DNA of 64,000 bases, from contig NZ_CP081878.1 in assembly GCF_022170825.1 (NCBI RefSeq), positions 1,266,001 through 1,330,000 of the forward strand. Direction: 5' to 3'. This document shows positions 17,330-25,366 of the stretch, in pieces; position 1 is the first letter of the stretch; every line of letters begins with the position of its first letter. Below the pieces are notes generated by a model. That model saw only the letters and a list, made by a program, of their open reading frames with translations. It had not been told where the DNA came from and did no database searches. The stretch comes from Exiguobacterium acetylicum (GTDB taxonomy: Bacteria; Bacillota; Bacilli; Exiguobacteriales; Exiguobacteriaceae). The translations under genes and the position numbers were made by a program.

Positions 17330-18124
17330 TCATAACTCTTCTTCTTCGTCCATCCAAGACAACAGATCCTCTGCATCAAGAGCATCACCTTTACTGAGGA
17401 TCAAAGCCGTGACGTCGGCTCGTTTCTGTTCTAACAACTCAGGGTTGTTCGTCAACACTTCCATGAGGTAATACGCATAGGAGTCGAGGAAATCAGGCTG
17501 GTCGTTTCGTTCGATTAGTGTCATAAATGCTTCGATGAGTTCTTCTTGTTCTTCATCGAGAATCATCCAGTGGGAGTAGGCGAGGAGTTTTTCGTTCTCA
17601 TCCTCACCACGGAGGATGTCCTTGATTTCAGGTAACGTCAGAAATACGACATCCGATTCAACTACTTCTGGAACATCGAGACTCAGCTTCGTTAACCACT
17701 CGTCATAGGTCGCCGCAACGAAATGTGTCGTCTCGTCCGAAATGTCGAGGCACCAGACAGTCGGCTCAGCAGCTTCCGTGTAGTGGAAGTACCAAAAATA
17801 GCTACCTTCTCCTTCTGCGAACGTCATGACGTTTCCTTCGACACCCCATTCCCGAAGAACCGACAATTCGTTCAGATACCGTTCGAATGATAATGACGTC
17901 ATGGAGCGGAGTGGGAGGTGTAATCCCGTTTCTTCGTCCGACCATGTATTCTCGAACTCGACCATTACGGCCATTGCCTCTGGAGAACCGCCATTTTGTT
18001 CCCGGATCTGTTCGAGGTAACGGGCAGGAAGTCGACCGTTAACGGCTTGCTCGATTCGTTTAATGTCTGCTTCATTAACTGAAATCATCGTTTCTTCTTG
18101 TAACTCTTCATCCCAAAATGCCAT
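17330..18124 (-). CDS. SMI1/KNR4 (SUKH) family protein
   Basis: Acidic 264-residue protein. The N-terminal part (residues 10-150) has the SUKH pattern: IKRIEQAVNGRLPARYLEQIREQNGG, then the aromatic SYFWYFHY region and VAATYDEWLTKL. SUKH proteins often act as immunity factors against polymorphic toxins, but many are single housekeeping genes. The start at 18124 follows GGAAGG; 23 further in-frame codons upstream are unlikely to be translated. The C-terminal ~110 residues are acidic and helical, with no known motif. No toxin gene is adjacent. Confidence 0.8.
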   Translation of the reverse strand: MAFWDEELQEETMISVNEADIKRIEQAVNGRLPARYLEQIREQNGGSPEAMAVMVEFENTWSDEETGLHLPLRSMTSLSFERYLNELSVLREWGVEGNVMTFAEGEGSYFWYFHYTEAAEPTVWCLDISDETTHFVAATYDEWLTKLSLDVPEVVESDVVFLTLPEIKDILRGEDENEKLLAYSHWMILDEEQEELIEAFMTLIERNDQPDFLDSYAYYLMEVLTNNPELLEQKRADVTALILSKGDALDAEDLLSWMDEEEEL

Positions 18125-18191
18125 TGTATGACCTTCCTTGCTATGTAGTATGTAGACCTTGATTATACGCGAAAGATTTGGAAAATGTTTC

Positions 18192-18226
18192 AAAAAAAGA
18201 CCCTTTCCGTTATGGAAGGGTCTTTT
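18192..18226. terminator. Terminator between minus-strand genes
   Basis: AAAAAAAGACCCTTTCC pairs with GGAAGGGTCTTTT. On the minus strand it ends in a T-run and terminates the DUF1643 gene. Confidence 0.85.
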
Positions 18227-18229
18227 GTG

Positions 18230-18811
18230 TCATTTACGACGTAATTTTTTCGCTTTTTGTTTCATGTCGTTGTACGTGATCATCGGGCTGTCGTCCATCG
18301 TCAAACGCAGATGGTTTGGTTCGCCTTTGTTCGTAATACCGGAGCAATACAAAATATCGGCATATTCATTGAACAGATCTTCGTAAGCCGGCAAATGGTG
18401 CATCAGACGACCAGGAGAACCCCAGCCACAAAGGACGACGCCATTTTTTGCTTTGACATCGGCAAGGGTCTTCGCAACGAACTCATAGTTCGTCTCATCG
18501 AAGCTCGCTTGCGCGAACGGCAGATCCTCGCTGACGAGCAGGTCGGGCATCAAACTGATGATGTCATATTGTTTAACAGGATCACTGACATATTTCTTCA
18601 TCAAATTGTACGCACGTTGTGTCGTCGTTCCAGAGAGAAAGGCGTCCGTCGTCCGTGGTGTGTAGATTAAAGCGGCGACGTGCGTACCTTCTGCGATGTC
18701 GTCAAAGATGTAGCTGCGTAAATAGCGTTTCGTCTTGTCTCGATCAAACGTCGTCTGGACGCGGATCGACGATTCCTCAATCAAGAGTTCGGAAGAATCG
18801 GCTGGTGTCAT
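18230..18811 (-). CDS. DUF1643 domain-containing protein
   Basis: The 193-residue protein fits the DUF1643 pattern: an N-terminal region ending LIYTPRTTDAFLSGTTTQRA, then DIISLMPDL and GVVLCGWGSPGRL, and near the end LYCSGITNKGEPNHL. The fold is thought to be uracil-DNA-glycosylase-like or related, but function is unknown. A strong AAAAGGAGG lies 8 bases before the ATG. It lies 15 bases after the lytic transglycosylase gene and may be cotranscribed with it. Confidence 0.8.
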   Translation of the reverse strand: MTPADSSELLIEESSIRVQTTFDRDKTKRYLRSYIFDDIAEGTHVAALIYTPRTTDAFLSGTTTQRAYNLMKKYVSDPVKQYDIISLMPDLLVSEDLPFAQASFDETNYEFVAKTLADVKAKNGVVLCGWGSPGRLMHHLPAYEDLFNEYADILYCSGITNKGEPNHLRLTMDDSPMITYNDMKQKAKKLRRK

Positions 18812-18826
18812 GGGTGGTGCCTCCTT

Positions 18827-19510
18827 TTAATTGGTCAAACGTGAGCTGATGCGAAGGAAGAACGCGAGTGTCTTCTTCTTGAGGTCGAGATCGTTCGCAT
18901 CGATCGCCTCGACTTGTTGCTGGTAACGATCGTATTGGGCGAGCACGTCAGAGACATATTGTTCACTGCGATTGTATTCAAACAGTGCTGTCGCGAGCGT
19001 GTCTCGGTCGGATGTCTGTGTGACATCGTGTTGCTTCAGGTATTTCGCTGCCGTGTGGGCGCTATCGACGAGACTTGTCGGATCGGCTTTCCCGTCGCCG
19101 TCCGCGTCAACTCCAAGACCACCATACTTCTCGATGGATTTTGGATCCGTGACGTCAATGCCGTCATGCTCGATGTCACCGAGCGACGTGCCACCTTCGT
19201 ATCCCCAACCGACCCATGTTTTCGGCATGAATTGGAATGGACCGATGGCGCCAACGGACGATTGCATCGCTGACGAGTTCGAGAAAATCGTCTCGACGCG
19301 ATGGATGGAGGCGAGTAGCTTCCAGTCGATGCCGTAACGTGCCGCGGCTTGTTCGTAGATGTCGATGTTCTCGGCAGGTACGCCATGCTGTCCATAATAC
19401 GTACGATACATTTCATTTTGAACACGTTCCCGATTTTGCCAGTAGATGAAGCTGCTGACGATGAGGGCGAACAGTACGAACAAGATGCTGATTCGAAAAA
19501 CTTTTCGCAT
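18827..19510 (-). CDS. Membrane-anchored lytic transglycosylase
   Basis: Cell-wall enzyme of 227 residues that cleaves peptidoglycan to 1,6-anhydroMurNAc ends. An N-terminal membrane anchor (residues 5-24) is followed by an SLT_2/MltB-like domain: YGIDWKLLASIHRVETIFSN (catalytic Glu), then GAIGPFQFMPKTWVGWGYEGG and the DxDxDGKADP loop. ATG 19510 follows TATAGGAGGAG. Its position upstream of the DUF1643 gene on the same strand suggests an operon. Confidence 0.9.
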   Translation of the reverse strand: MRKVFRISILFVLFALIVSSFIYWQNRERVQNEMYRTYYGQHGVPAENIDIYEQAAARYGIDWKLLASIHRVETIFSNSSAMQSSVGAIGPFQFMPKTWVGWGYEGGTSLGDIEHDGIDVTDPKSIEKYGGLGVDADGDGKADPTSLVDSAHTAAKYLKQHDVTQTSDRDTLATALFEYNRSEQYVSDVLAQYDRYQQQVEAIDANDLDLKKKTLAFFLRISSRLTN

Positions 19511-19617
19511 ATTGTTCTCTCCTCTATATAGGATTCCACTGAATGGTATCATATTTTAGTAGGGTCTAATAGCACTTTCTGTGACGGGAGTGTGGAATCA
19601 AAAAAGGAGTCGAAGTC

Positions 19618-20292
19618 ATGTATCTCTTCGTAAATGGTTTTTTACTCGGATTGCTCGTCGTCCTTTCAATCATCGCGGCAGTCCGTCCGGTCGATTTGAC
19701 GATCGTCCCACGCAAGGAATTTTATCCCTCGATGGTCCAGTCAAGCGGGATCTTATGTCTGTTGCTTGTCGGTGGAACGCTGATCAGTGGTACGACATTG
19801 CAAGAAGTCGGGTTAACGTTTTTTGTCCCAAGTGGTCCCGTCTGGTACGCGACGATTGGAATGATCGTTTTTCTATTCATCGTCCTCATCTTGACAGCAA
19901 CCGTTCCGGCGTTTCGCAAACGACTGTTGCCACTCTATCAAAGTGAGGCGGAACAGCTAATTTTGCCACGAACGAAGGAGGAACGGACCGGATTCCAGAT
20001 GGTCGCGCTGATGGCAGGTGTGACGGAAGAGTTGATTTATCGTGGGTTTCTCTTTCATACGCTCGGACTATTTTTACCGTTTTCTGACGTTAGTTTCGTC
20101 TGGATCGGGGCAATTTTGTTCGGTGTCGCTCATCGTTATCAAGGGTGGTTCGCAATCCTCGTGACGGGACTGATTGGGGCAGGGTTCGGTTACTTGTACC
20201 TAGCACTCGAGACACTTTGGCCGCTGATCATCATCCATGTCTTAATCGACCTCATTGCCGTCTACATTTACAAGGACGATGTTAATTCCTGA
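19618..20292 (+). CDS. CPBP family intramembrane metalloprotease
   Basis: A 224-residue membrane protein with about six hydrophobic segments and the Abi/CPBP motifs in order: TEELIYRGFLFH (EExxxR), then FGVAHRYQG (FxxxH), then HVLIDLIA (HxxxD-like). These residues form the glutamate-activated active site of the Rce1 type. AAAAGGAG supports the start. Substrate unknown; relatives process peptides or take part in bacteriocin self-immunity, which nothing here supports specifically. Confidence 0.88.
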   Translation: MYLFVNGFLLGLLVVLSIIAAVRPVDLTIVPRKEFYPSMVQSSGILCLLLVGGTLISGTTLQEVGLTFFVPSGPVWYATIGMIVFLFIVLILTATVPAFRKRLLPLYQSEAEQLILPRTKEERTGFQMVALMAGVTEELIYRGFLFHTLGLFLPFSDVSFVWIGAILFGVAHRYQGWFAILVTGLIGAGFGYLYLALETLWPLIIIHVLIDLIAVYIYKDDVNS

Positions 20293-20401
20293 CATCGTCA
20301 AAAAGCGTTGAATTTGGTAGACTGAATGTCAAGCGAAGTCATCGTTTAAATTGGTCAAGTTGACGGTTGCAGAACAGGTCAAATGACAGGTAGAATGAGA
20401 A

Positions 20402-20415
20402 GGTAAACGCTTACA
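20402..20415. promoter_or_regulatory. cre site (CcpA operator)
   Basis: GGTAAACGCTTACA differs from the cre palindrome TGTAAACGCTTACA only at the first base. It lies just after a possible promoter (TTGCAG at 20367, TAGAAT at 20391). Confidence 0.65.
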
Positions 20416-20439
20416 CATCAAAAGGAGATGGATAAAACC

Positions 20440-20862
20440 ATGCGAACGATCACTTCCACTGGCGAGCGAAAGAAGACGAGTTGGACATTGAATATCGGCA
20501 ATCAGCCACATTTGATGATGGATGGTGTGACAGAACAAACGCTTGATGCCGAACAACGTGTTGTCTATGATGAATTTTTAATTCCGACGACGGACACTTT
20601 GATTCATCGGTTCAAAGCCCGCTTCCCGAACCATCTCTGCGAGAACGGGTATGATGTGTATGGTGCTGCCGCTTTTGACGAACAGGTCGTCGAACTGATC
20701 TCGAATTGGTTCATCGAGCTGGTCACCGTCTTAACAGCGATGCAGCGGACGAAAGGCATTCAGCATGTACAGATTGAAGGCGGTGTCGCAAAACGGACCG
20801 ACTTCTTACCGACCGTGCGTCGGACATGCCGAGCACTGGAGTCAACGATTGATATTTATTGA
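20440..20862 (+). CDS. Conserved hypothetical protein, 140 residues
   Basis: Not recognised. The protein begins MRTITSTGERKKTSW and has no signal peptide or membrane segment; the middle carries an alternating hydrophobic pattern (VVELISNWFIELVTVLTAM). ATG 20440 is preferred because AAAGGAG (20421-20427) abuts the alternative ATG at 20428. The preceding cre site predicts catabolite control. A terminator follows directly, so it is monocistronic. Confidence 0.75.
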   Translation: MRTITSTGERKKTSWTLNIGNQPHLMMDGVTEQTLDAEQRVVYDEFLIPTTDTLIHRFKARFPNHLCENGYDVYGAAAFDEQVVELISNWFIELVTVLTAMQRTKGIQHVQIEGGVAKRTDFLPTVRRTCRALESTIDIY

Positions 20863-20880
20863 AACACCAGTCACGTGTTC

Positions 20881-20916
20881 AGAGAGGACGTCCATCAGGG
20901 CGTCCTCTCTTTTTTG
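20881..20916 (+). terminator. Intrinsic terminator
   Basis: AGAGAGGACG pairs with CGTCCTCTCT, followed by TTTTTT. Confidence 0.9.
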
Positions 20917-21045
20917 TTCATCTCGAATCGTTTTCCTGGGAAGTGATTTCGAGTGAACAAATCGGTTTCCTTTCTTCCGGATATAAAAAGTAGAAATGAA
21001 GTCGAAATACTCGCGGAGTCGGACATGATTGTCCGGCTCTTTTTC
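20916..21045 (+). ncRNA. Possible small structured RNA or leader ending in a terminator
   Basis: GTTCATCTCGAA (20916-20927) is complementary, with one bulge, to TTCGAGTGAAC (20948-20958). About 55 bases later GAGTCGGACA/TGTCCGGCTC (21015-21039) with a T-run forms a second intrinsic terminator, although no ORF lies between this and the terminator at 20881. Strand and promoter are unproven. Confidence 0.25.
21015..21045 (+). terminator. Second, orphan intrinsic terminator
   Basis: GAGTCGGACA pairs with TGTCCGGCTC, then CTTTTTC. It insulates the ABC operon promoter that follows. Confidence 0.75.
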
Positions 21046-21075
21046 ATTTTCTGGATGATAGCAGGAAAAAACAGG

Positions 21076-21109
21076 TTGACGCTAGACTGTATGGCATGTA
21101 CCATACAGT
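21076..21109 (+). promoter_or_regulatory. GntR-type operator overlapping ABC operon promoter
   Basis: ACTGTATGG (21086-21094) and CCATACAGT (21101-21109) form a perfect 9-bp inverted repeat with a 6-base centre. It begins five bases after a TTGACG -35 (21076-21081) and covers the expected -10 zone. YtrA-subfamily GntR regulators use sites of this shape in front of ABC exporter operons. Confidence 0.55.
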
Positions 21110-21164
21110 TAACAGATGTACTATTGTCTTAATACAATGGTAGGAATTGAGGAGGGGAATTCTA

Positions 21165-21845
21165 GTGCTTGAAGTGAAGGGGTTACAAAAGCGATACGGA
21201 CGAAAAAAACAGGTCTTACGTGACGTGACGTTCTCTGTCGGTCTAAACGAAGTGACATGTCTGATTGGCTTGAACGGGGAAGGGAAGTCGACGATTTTAA
21301 AAGCAATTCTCGGTCTGATTCCGGTAGATGCCGGGACGGTGACGGTCGACGGTAAAACGTCGCGCGACCAGATCGCGTTCGTGCCTGATCTTCAGACGAT
21401 GCCGAGCTATATGACGATCGGACAAGCGCTCACGTATATGGCGGATCATTATCCAGACTGGAATCAAGAGACAGCGGAACGACTGCTGCAGACGTTCCAG
21501 CTGTTTACGACGGATAAAATGGCGAACTTATCAAAAGGGAACAAGGCGAAGTTCAATCTCGTCTTAGGATTCGCCCTCGATCGACCGTACATATTACTCG
21601 ACGAACCGCTCGCAGGAATTGATCTCTTCATGAAGGAACAGATTGCTTGGATTTTCTCAAGTGAGTTCATGGAAGGACGGAGCATCCTGATGACGACTCA
21701 CGAAATTGCCGAGGTCGAGCAGGTGATTGACCGAGTGTTGTTCTTACGGGACGGGAAAATCGTCGAAGTCAAAGAGACGGATGAGCTGCGCGGACGTCAT
21801 CATCAATCGGTCCAGGACCGGATGCGGGAGGTATATCAAGGATGA
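21165..21845 (+). CDS. ABC transporter ATP-binding protein
   Basis: The 226-residue ATPase has Walker A GLNGEGKST (alanine and serine of the usual motif replaced), the Q-loop region, signature NLSKGNKAKFNLVL (LSKGN instead of LSGGQ), Walker B YILLDEPLAGID and the switch histidine MTTHE. This atypical signature is seen in YtrB-like exporters linked to GntR regulators. GTG 21165 lies 7 bases after GAGGAGGGG; the upstream TTG is inside that site. It overlaps the permease gene by four bases (ATGA). Confidence 0.92.
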   Translation: MLEVKGLQKRYGRKKQVLRDVTFSVGLNEVTCLIGLNGEGKSTILKAILGLIPVDAGTVTVDGKTSRDQIAFVPDLQTMPSYMTIGQALTYMADHYPDWNQETAERLLQTFQLFTTDKMANLSKGNKAKFNLVLGFALDRPYILLDEPLAGIDLFMKEQIAWIFSSEFMEGRSILMTTHEIAEVEQVIDRVLFLRDGKIVEVKETDELRGRHHQSVQDRMREVYQG

Positions 21846-22660
21846 AACGCTGGTTATTATTAACGAATGAAGAACTGAAACGGAGCATGAAATTACTGGT
21901 GTTGTTGATTTCAGGATTGATTGTCGCGGAAATCGCGTCACTGCTCTATCAGATTTACGATTATCAAAGCACGATCGAAAAAACGATGCGGATTGATCAG
22001 ATATCAGAAATGGATGCGATCGCGCGAGCAGGTGGTGCGTTGACCTTCGCACAGGCAACGGATTTTTACGATTCAATCATCGTATTAGCGATGGGGATGA
22101 TCCTCTTGTTCGCGTTCTGGATTTGGTACCGCGACTGGATGGGCGAGACGAAATACATCTACAGATTGCTGTTGTTACCTGGTTCACGCCGGGCGATTGT
22201 TGCATCAAAACTGACGGCCGTTCTTCTCGTCGTTGCTAGTCTGATCGGGATCCAGTGGGTGTTGTTGTTACTTAGTCGCAATCTTTACTTATGGCTATTG
22301 CCAGATGCTCAACAGGTCACAGCCAGCATCAACGAATACTCCTTCTACATGAAGTTGTTCTATACGATGTACCCAACTGACATTTTATTCATTTTACTGA
22401 TGACATTCATCGTCATCTCGTTCGTCTTCATGACAGTTTTACTTGAACGATCATTCCGTAGAGGAAAAGCGTTCTTACTCGTCGGATTACATGGCGTTGC
22501 CTTAATTGGTGGTTGGTTCGTCATAGGTGTGACATTAACAGCTATTTCGAACGATTTGAGTCAATTGCACATGCAATTTTATTTTGGATACGTTGTGCTC
22601 TTGACGTTATATGTGTCGTACAAAAATCTGCGGTTAGTCCAGACGCGCCTATCCGTTTAA
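21842..22660 (+). CDS. ABC transporter permease
   Basis: A 272-residue integral membrane protein with about six hydrophobic segments (17-40, 80-105, 125-150, 175-200, 210-235, 240-258), as expected for an ABC-2 type permease partner. The start overlaps the ATPase stop (ATGA), implying coupling. With the preceding ATPase it should export an unknown compound, perhaps a cell-wall-active agent by analogy with YtrA-type systems. Confidence 0.85.
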   Translation: MKRWLLLTNEELKRSMKLLVLLISGLIVAEIASLLYQIYDYQSTIEKTMRIDQISEMDAIARAGGALTFAQATDFYDSIIVLAMGMILLFAFWIWYRDWMGETKYIYRLLLLPGSRRAIVASKLTAVLLVVASLIGIQWVLLLLSRNLYLWLLPDAQQVTASINEYSFYMKLFYTMYPTDILFILLMTFIVISFVFMTVLLERSFRRGKAFLLVGLHGVALIGGWFVIGVTLTAISNDLSQLHMQFYFGYVVLLTLYVSYKNLRLVQTRLSV

Positions 22661-22672
22661 AGGAGAAATCTC

Positions 22673-23743
22673 ATGAAACGATATCGTCACCTTCTGATCT
22701 ATGGATTGATCATTCTCGTTACAATCGGAAGCTACATCGGTTATACGCTTTCAATCCAAGGCGCAGACTTGTCCCTTAAGACCGTCAGTGGAAAATCTTC
22801 GGAAATCGAAAATTTTAATTTACGTTTACAGACGAAAGGCATGCGCTCGACGATTTATGATGTCAATGCAAATGGAGACATCGAAAAACAGTCAAACTCA
22901 TACGTCGGACAACTATTCCGTAAGGATGGAATGACGGCTTTACCAGACGAATATTATACTTTCACGACGCAAATGGAAACGAACGTCAGTGGAGATGAAC
23001 AATCGGAGTATGCGATTCAAATCAAACACAATAGACTGCAATTTAAGATGTTTACGTTTAAGACAAAGGAAATGTTTGAGAAAACATTTAAATATGAGAC
23101 GAAACTTGAGACGGGGACGGACTTGCAAGCAAGTGTCGTTGATAAACAGGCGATGAAGGTCTATATTCAACTCGATCGTGTCGATCAGCCCATGGAAACA
23201 AAACTCCTTGTGCTCGATTTAGCAGGCGACCAGGTCGAAGAAATCGTTCTTCAAAAATCAGTGACGCCTAACCATTCTCGCCAATTTTTAGCGATTCATC
23301 AAAATGAGGTTGTCTACACGGAACAACCGTCTGACAGCGATGAACAGAACACCAAACTATCTTATTTCCTCGATGACGGAAAAAGCGCTCAGTCCATCAA
23401 GGAGTTAAATCAGCAAGAAATCGGTTATACACCATATGCGAACGGTCGTTATTTAATCGGATTCCGTCTACCGGAAGGGGAAACGAAGCGAATCGAATGG
23501 TCGAAGTTCGATTTGGAAGCGAAGCAATTATCTGAGCATAGCGTCAGTAGTCCGCTTGTTATGAAAAAGATCGATTGGTTGGACTCAACGGACGAGATGC
23601 AGCTTTATCTCGCATCCGAGACGAACGATGGATTCCAAATGTCCGTGATTGATCTGAAGAATGAGCACCTGATGTATCAAGGTGAAATCAAAGATGCAAA
23701 TCACAAAAAAGGAACAAGTATCTACGATTTTGCGATTCAATGA
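22673..23743 (+). CDS. Membrane-anchored extracytoplasmic protein of ABC operon
   Basis: The 356-residue protein has one N-terminal hydrophobic segment (about 8-28) without a lipobox, followed by a long soluble part rich in beta-type patterns, probably outside the cell. AAAGGAG precedes the start, 12 bases after the permease gene. Its place as third gene suggests an accessory or sensor part of the transporter. Not recognised as a named family. A terminator closes the operon. Confidence 0.75.
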   Translation: MKRYRHLLIYGLIILVTIGSYIGYTLSIQGADLSLKTVSGKSSEIENFNLRLQTKGMRSTIYDVNANGDIEKQSNSYVGQLFRKDGMTALPDEYYTFTTQMETNVSGDEQSEYAIQIKHNRLQFKMFTFKTKEMFEKTFKYETKLETGTDLQASVVDKQAMKVYIQLDRVDQPMETKLLVLDLAGDQVEEIVLQKSVTPNHSRQFLAIHQNEVVYTEQPSDSDEQNTKLSYFLDDGKSAQSIKELNQQEIGYTPYANGRYLIGFRLPEGETKRIEWSKFDLEAKQLSEHSVSSPLVMKKIDWLDSTDEMQLYLASETNDGFQMSVIDLKNEHLMYQGEIKDANHKKGTSIYDFAIQ

Positions 23744-23757
23744 TCAGCGAATGAAAA

Positions 23758-23807
23758 AACGCTTTGCACCGGAAAAAGTTATCCGGTCCGAAGCGTTCTT
23801 TTTTTAG
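23758..23807 (+). terminator. Intrinsic terminator closing ABC operon
   Basis: AACGCTTTGCACCGGA pairs with TCCGGTCCGAAGCGTT, followed by CTTTTTTT. Confidence 0.9.
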
Positions 23808-23844
23808 ATTTAACTAGGAATCGATCCATCATAAGGCGAAAGCA

Positions 23845-24738
23845 TCAAGAAGTGAAATTTTTCTCTGCTGCTTTACAGGCACGCAATAAGGCATCCTTGA
23901 AGAAACGATCTTCCTGTGAAGCGAGCTGTTGTGTCGCTTCCTCGTCTCCGCGCAGTGAGCGGGCGAGCATCTGAATGACCTTGACCCAGCGGCGGACGTG
24001 ATCGAGTTGCGGGCGACCCATTGCGACGTATACCGTAAACCAATCGTTTTGATCGCGACGGATCATCCGCTGGAATAATGATTTCGCGAGATCGACTTCT
24101 TCGGTCGTCGGGAGTTCGTTCGTCTCGAAATAAAGACGTAACGCTGCGACAGCAGTCGCATATGCTGCCTTGACGTCTTCCGACGGTTGGTGTTTGCCGT
24201 AATCAGATGTCGACAGATGAAGTAAGGCGGGTTTCTTTTCGACACCCGTGATCCAAGCGGAGATCGTCTTATTGCCTTTATAGGCTTGACGGTTCGCGAC
24301 CGGGAGCTTCGCCGTGACATTACCGACTTTCCCGATCAAGGTCACTTTATTGTTGCGATCTTGGATTTCAGTCACTTTCATCTCGACCGTATCACCCATT
24401 TCATGGGGAATGGCTTTCGGCTGAAGCTTTTCTCCTGCCGAGAGTGGCGAGCGCTTGCGGATCATCCGCAGTGCTTCCTGTTCAATCCGGTCGTCAAGCG
24501 ACCAGAGGTGCTCTGGTGGGACGTTACGGAACCGGCGACGTCGAACCTTGATGTACTGGTCAAGCGCGTCAGCAGCTTGCTCCCGCGTCGATTCGCCACG
24601 TGCGACGGGGCCGATGATGTCTCGCAGCGTAATGGATTCGAGACGTTCCATGATACCTTCGAACGGGATGAGTTCCATTACGTAGAGACTACAGACGACG
24701 AGTTCGCATTCGCGAGGAGTGAGTGGGCGTTTGGCCAT
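23845..24738 (-). CDS. Conserved hypothetical protein with possible OB/S1-like segment
   Basis: The 297-residue soluble protein is not a family I can name. Residues about 105-180 (MGDTVEMKVTEIQDRNNKVTLIGKVGNVTAKLP) have the spacing of an OB-fold or S1-type RNA-binding strand set; the rest is helical and basic. Start 24738 follows AAAGGAAG. It is convergent with the ABC operon and downstream of its own promoter region only. Confidence 0.65.
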   Translation of the reverse strand: MAKRPLTPRECELVVCSLYVMELIPFEGIMERLESITLRDIIGPVARGESTREQAADALDQYIKVRRRRFRNVPPEHLWSLDDRIEQEALRMIRKRSPLSAGEKLQPKAIPHEMGDTVEMKVTEIQDRNNKVTLIGKVGNVTAKLPVANRQAYKGNKTISAWITGVEKKPALLHLSTSDYGKHQPSEDVKAAYATAVAALRLYFETNELPTTEEVDLAKSLFQRMIRRDQNDWFTVYVAMGRPQLDHVRRWVKVIQMLARSLRGDEEATQQLASQEDRFFKDALLRACKAAEKNFTS

Positions 24739-24779
24739 AAATTGACTTCCTTTCAGCTGGTTGATGTTTCTAGTATACC

Positions 24780-24817
24780 AAAAAAAAGCCATCGTCACGT
24801 AATCCCGTGACGATGGT
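24780..24817 (-). terminator. Terminator of DUF2922/DUF1659 operon
   Basis: On the minus strand CCATCGTCACG pairs with CGTGACGATGG and is followed by CTTTTTTTT. Confidence 0.9.
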
Positions 24818-24827
24818 CTGAAAAAGC

Positions 24828-25034
24828 TTACAAGACGAATGGCGATTCTGAACTGTTTTGTAATTCGGCGGACGCGAGGCGTGTGACGCCGTTCATGAAC
24901 GGGTCATGGGCGACGAACAAATCTCCGATTGCTTTGATCTCAGCAACAGTCGCGTTCTCCTTCGCACCAGCGATGCGTAAGCGATACGGTTTTTTCGTCA
25001 CCGTATCAAAAGTCAGGACGATCGTATGTTCCAT
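24828..25034 (-). CDS. DUF2922 domain-containing protein
   Basis: The 68-residue protein opens LVLTFDT-like (IVLTFDTVTKKPYRLRI) and ends in an ATVAEIKAIGDLFVAHDPF segment, the usual DUF2922 form. The family is small, widespread in Bacilli and of unknown function, nearly always paired with a DUF1659 gene, as here (37 bases apart, same strand). Confidence 0.88.
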   Translation of the reverse strand: MEHTIVLTFDTVTKKPYRLRIAGAKENATVAEIKAIGDLFVAHDPFMNGVTRLASAELQNSSESPFVL

Positions 25035-25070
25035 CAGTGGTCACTCCTTTCATGAAATGTAGGGGATGGG

Positions 25071-25298
25071 TTATGCCTTCAGTAAAGCGTAGTCACGGCT
25101 GATTTCCGTCAGCGCGTAACGTCCTTCAAGCAAATTGCCGACCGCTTGACCAATCGAAGCGACGACGTCTGCTGGAAGATTCGAACGTAAGCCGTTGTAG
25201 CGGCGACGAGCAACGACGGCATCGCCGTTTGCTGTCACTTTGTCTTTGCGTTCGAAGACGATGACGAGACTCGTTTTGATCTCTTCTGCTTGTGTCAT
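25071..25298 (-). CDS. DUF1659 domain-containing protein
   Basis: The 75-residue protein contains SLVIVFERKDKVTANGDAVV and a C-terminal VASIGQAVGNLLEGRYALTEI helix, matching DUF1659. ATG 25298 is preceded by a perfect AAGGAGGTGAT; the in-frame GTG at 25307 lies inside that site. First gene of the two-gene operon with the DUF2922 gene. Function unknown. Confidence 0.88.
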   Translation of the reverse strand: MTQAEEIKTSLVIVFERKDKVTANGDAVVARRRYNGLRSNLPADVVASIGQAVGNLLEGRYALTEISRDYALLKA

Positions 25299-25366
25299 GT
25301 GTATCACCTCCTTCGCCCTTATTGACAGGGCAAGAGACCAGATTGTTCGAAAGGAATGAAAAAAAC

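Noticed and set aside
19237-19449. Small + strand ORFs opposite the lytic transglycosylase
   Set aside because: Antisense shadows rich in Arg/Ser/Cys with no ribosome sites.
24286-24810. Long + strand ORF of 174 codons
   Set aside because: It lies opposite the 297-codon minus-strand gene, which has a ribosome site and coherent protein features. The + ORF is its shadow.
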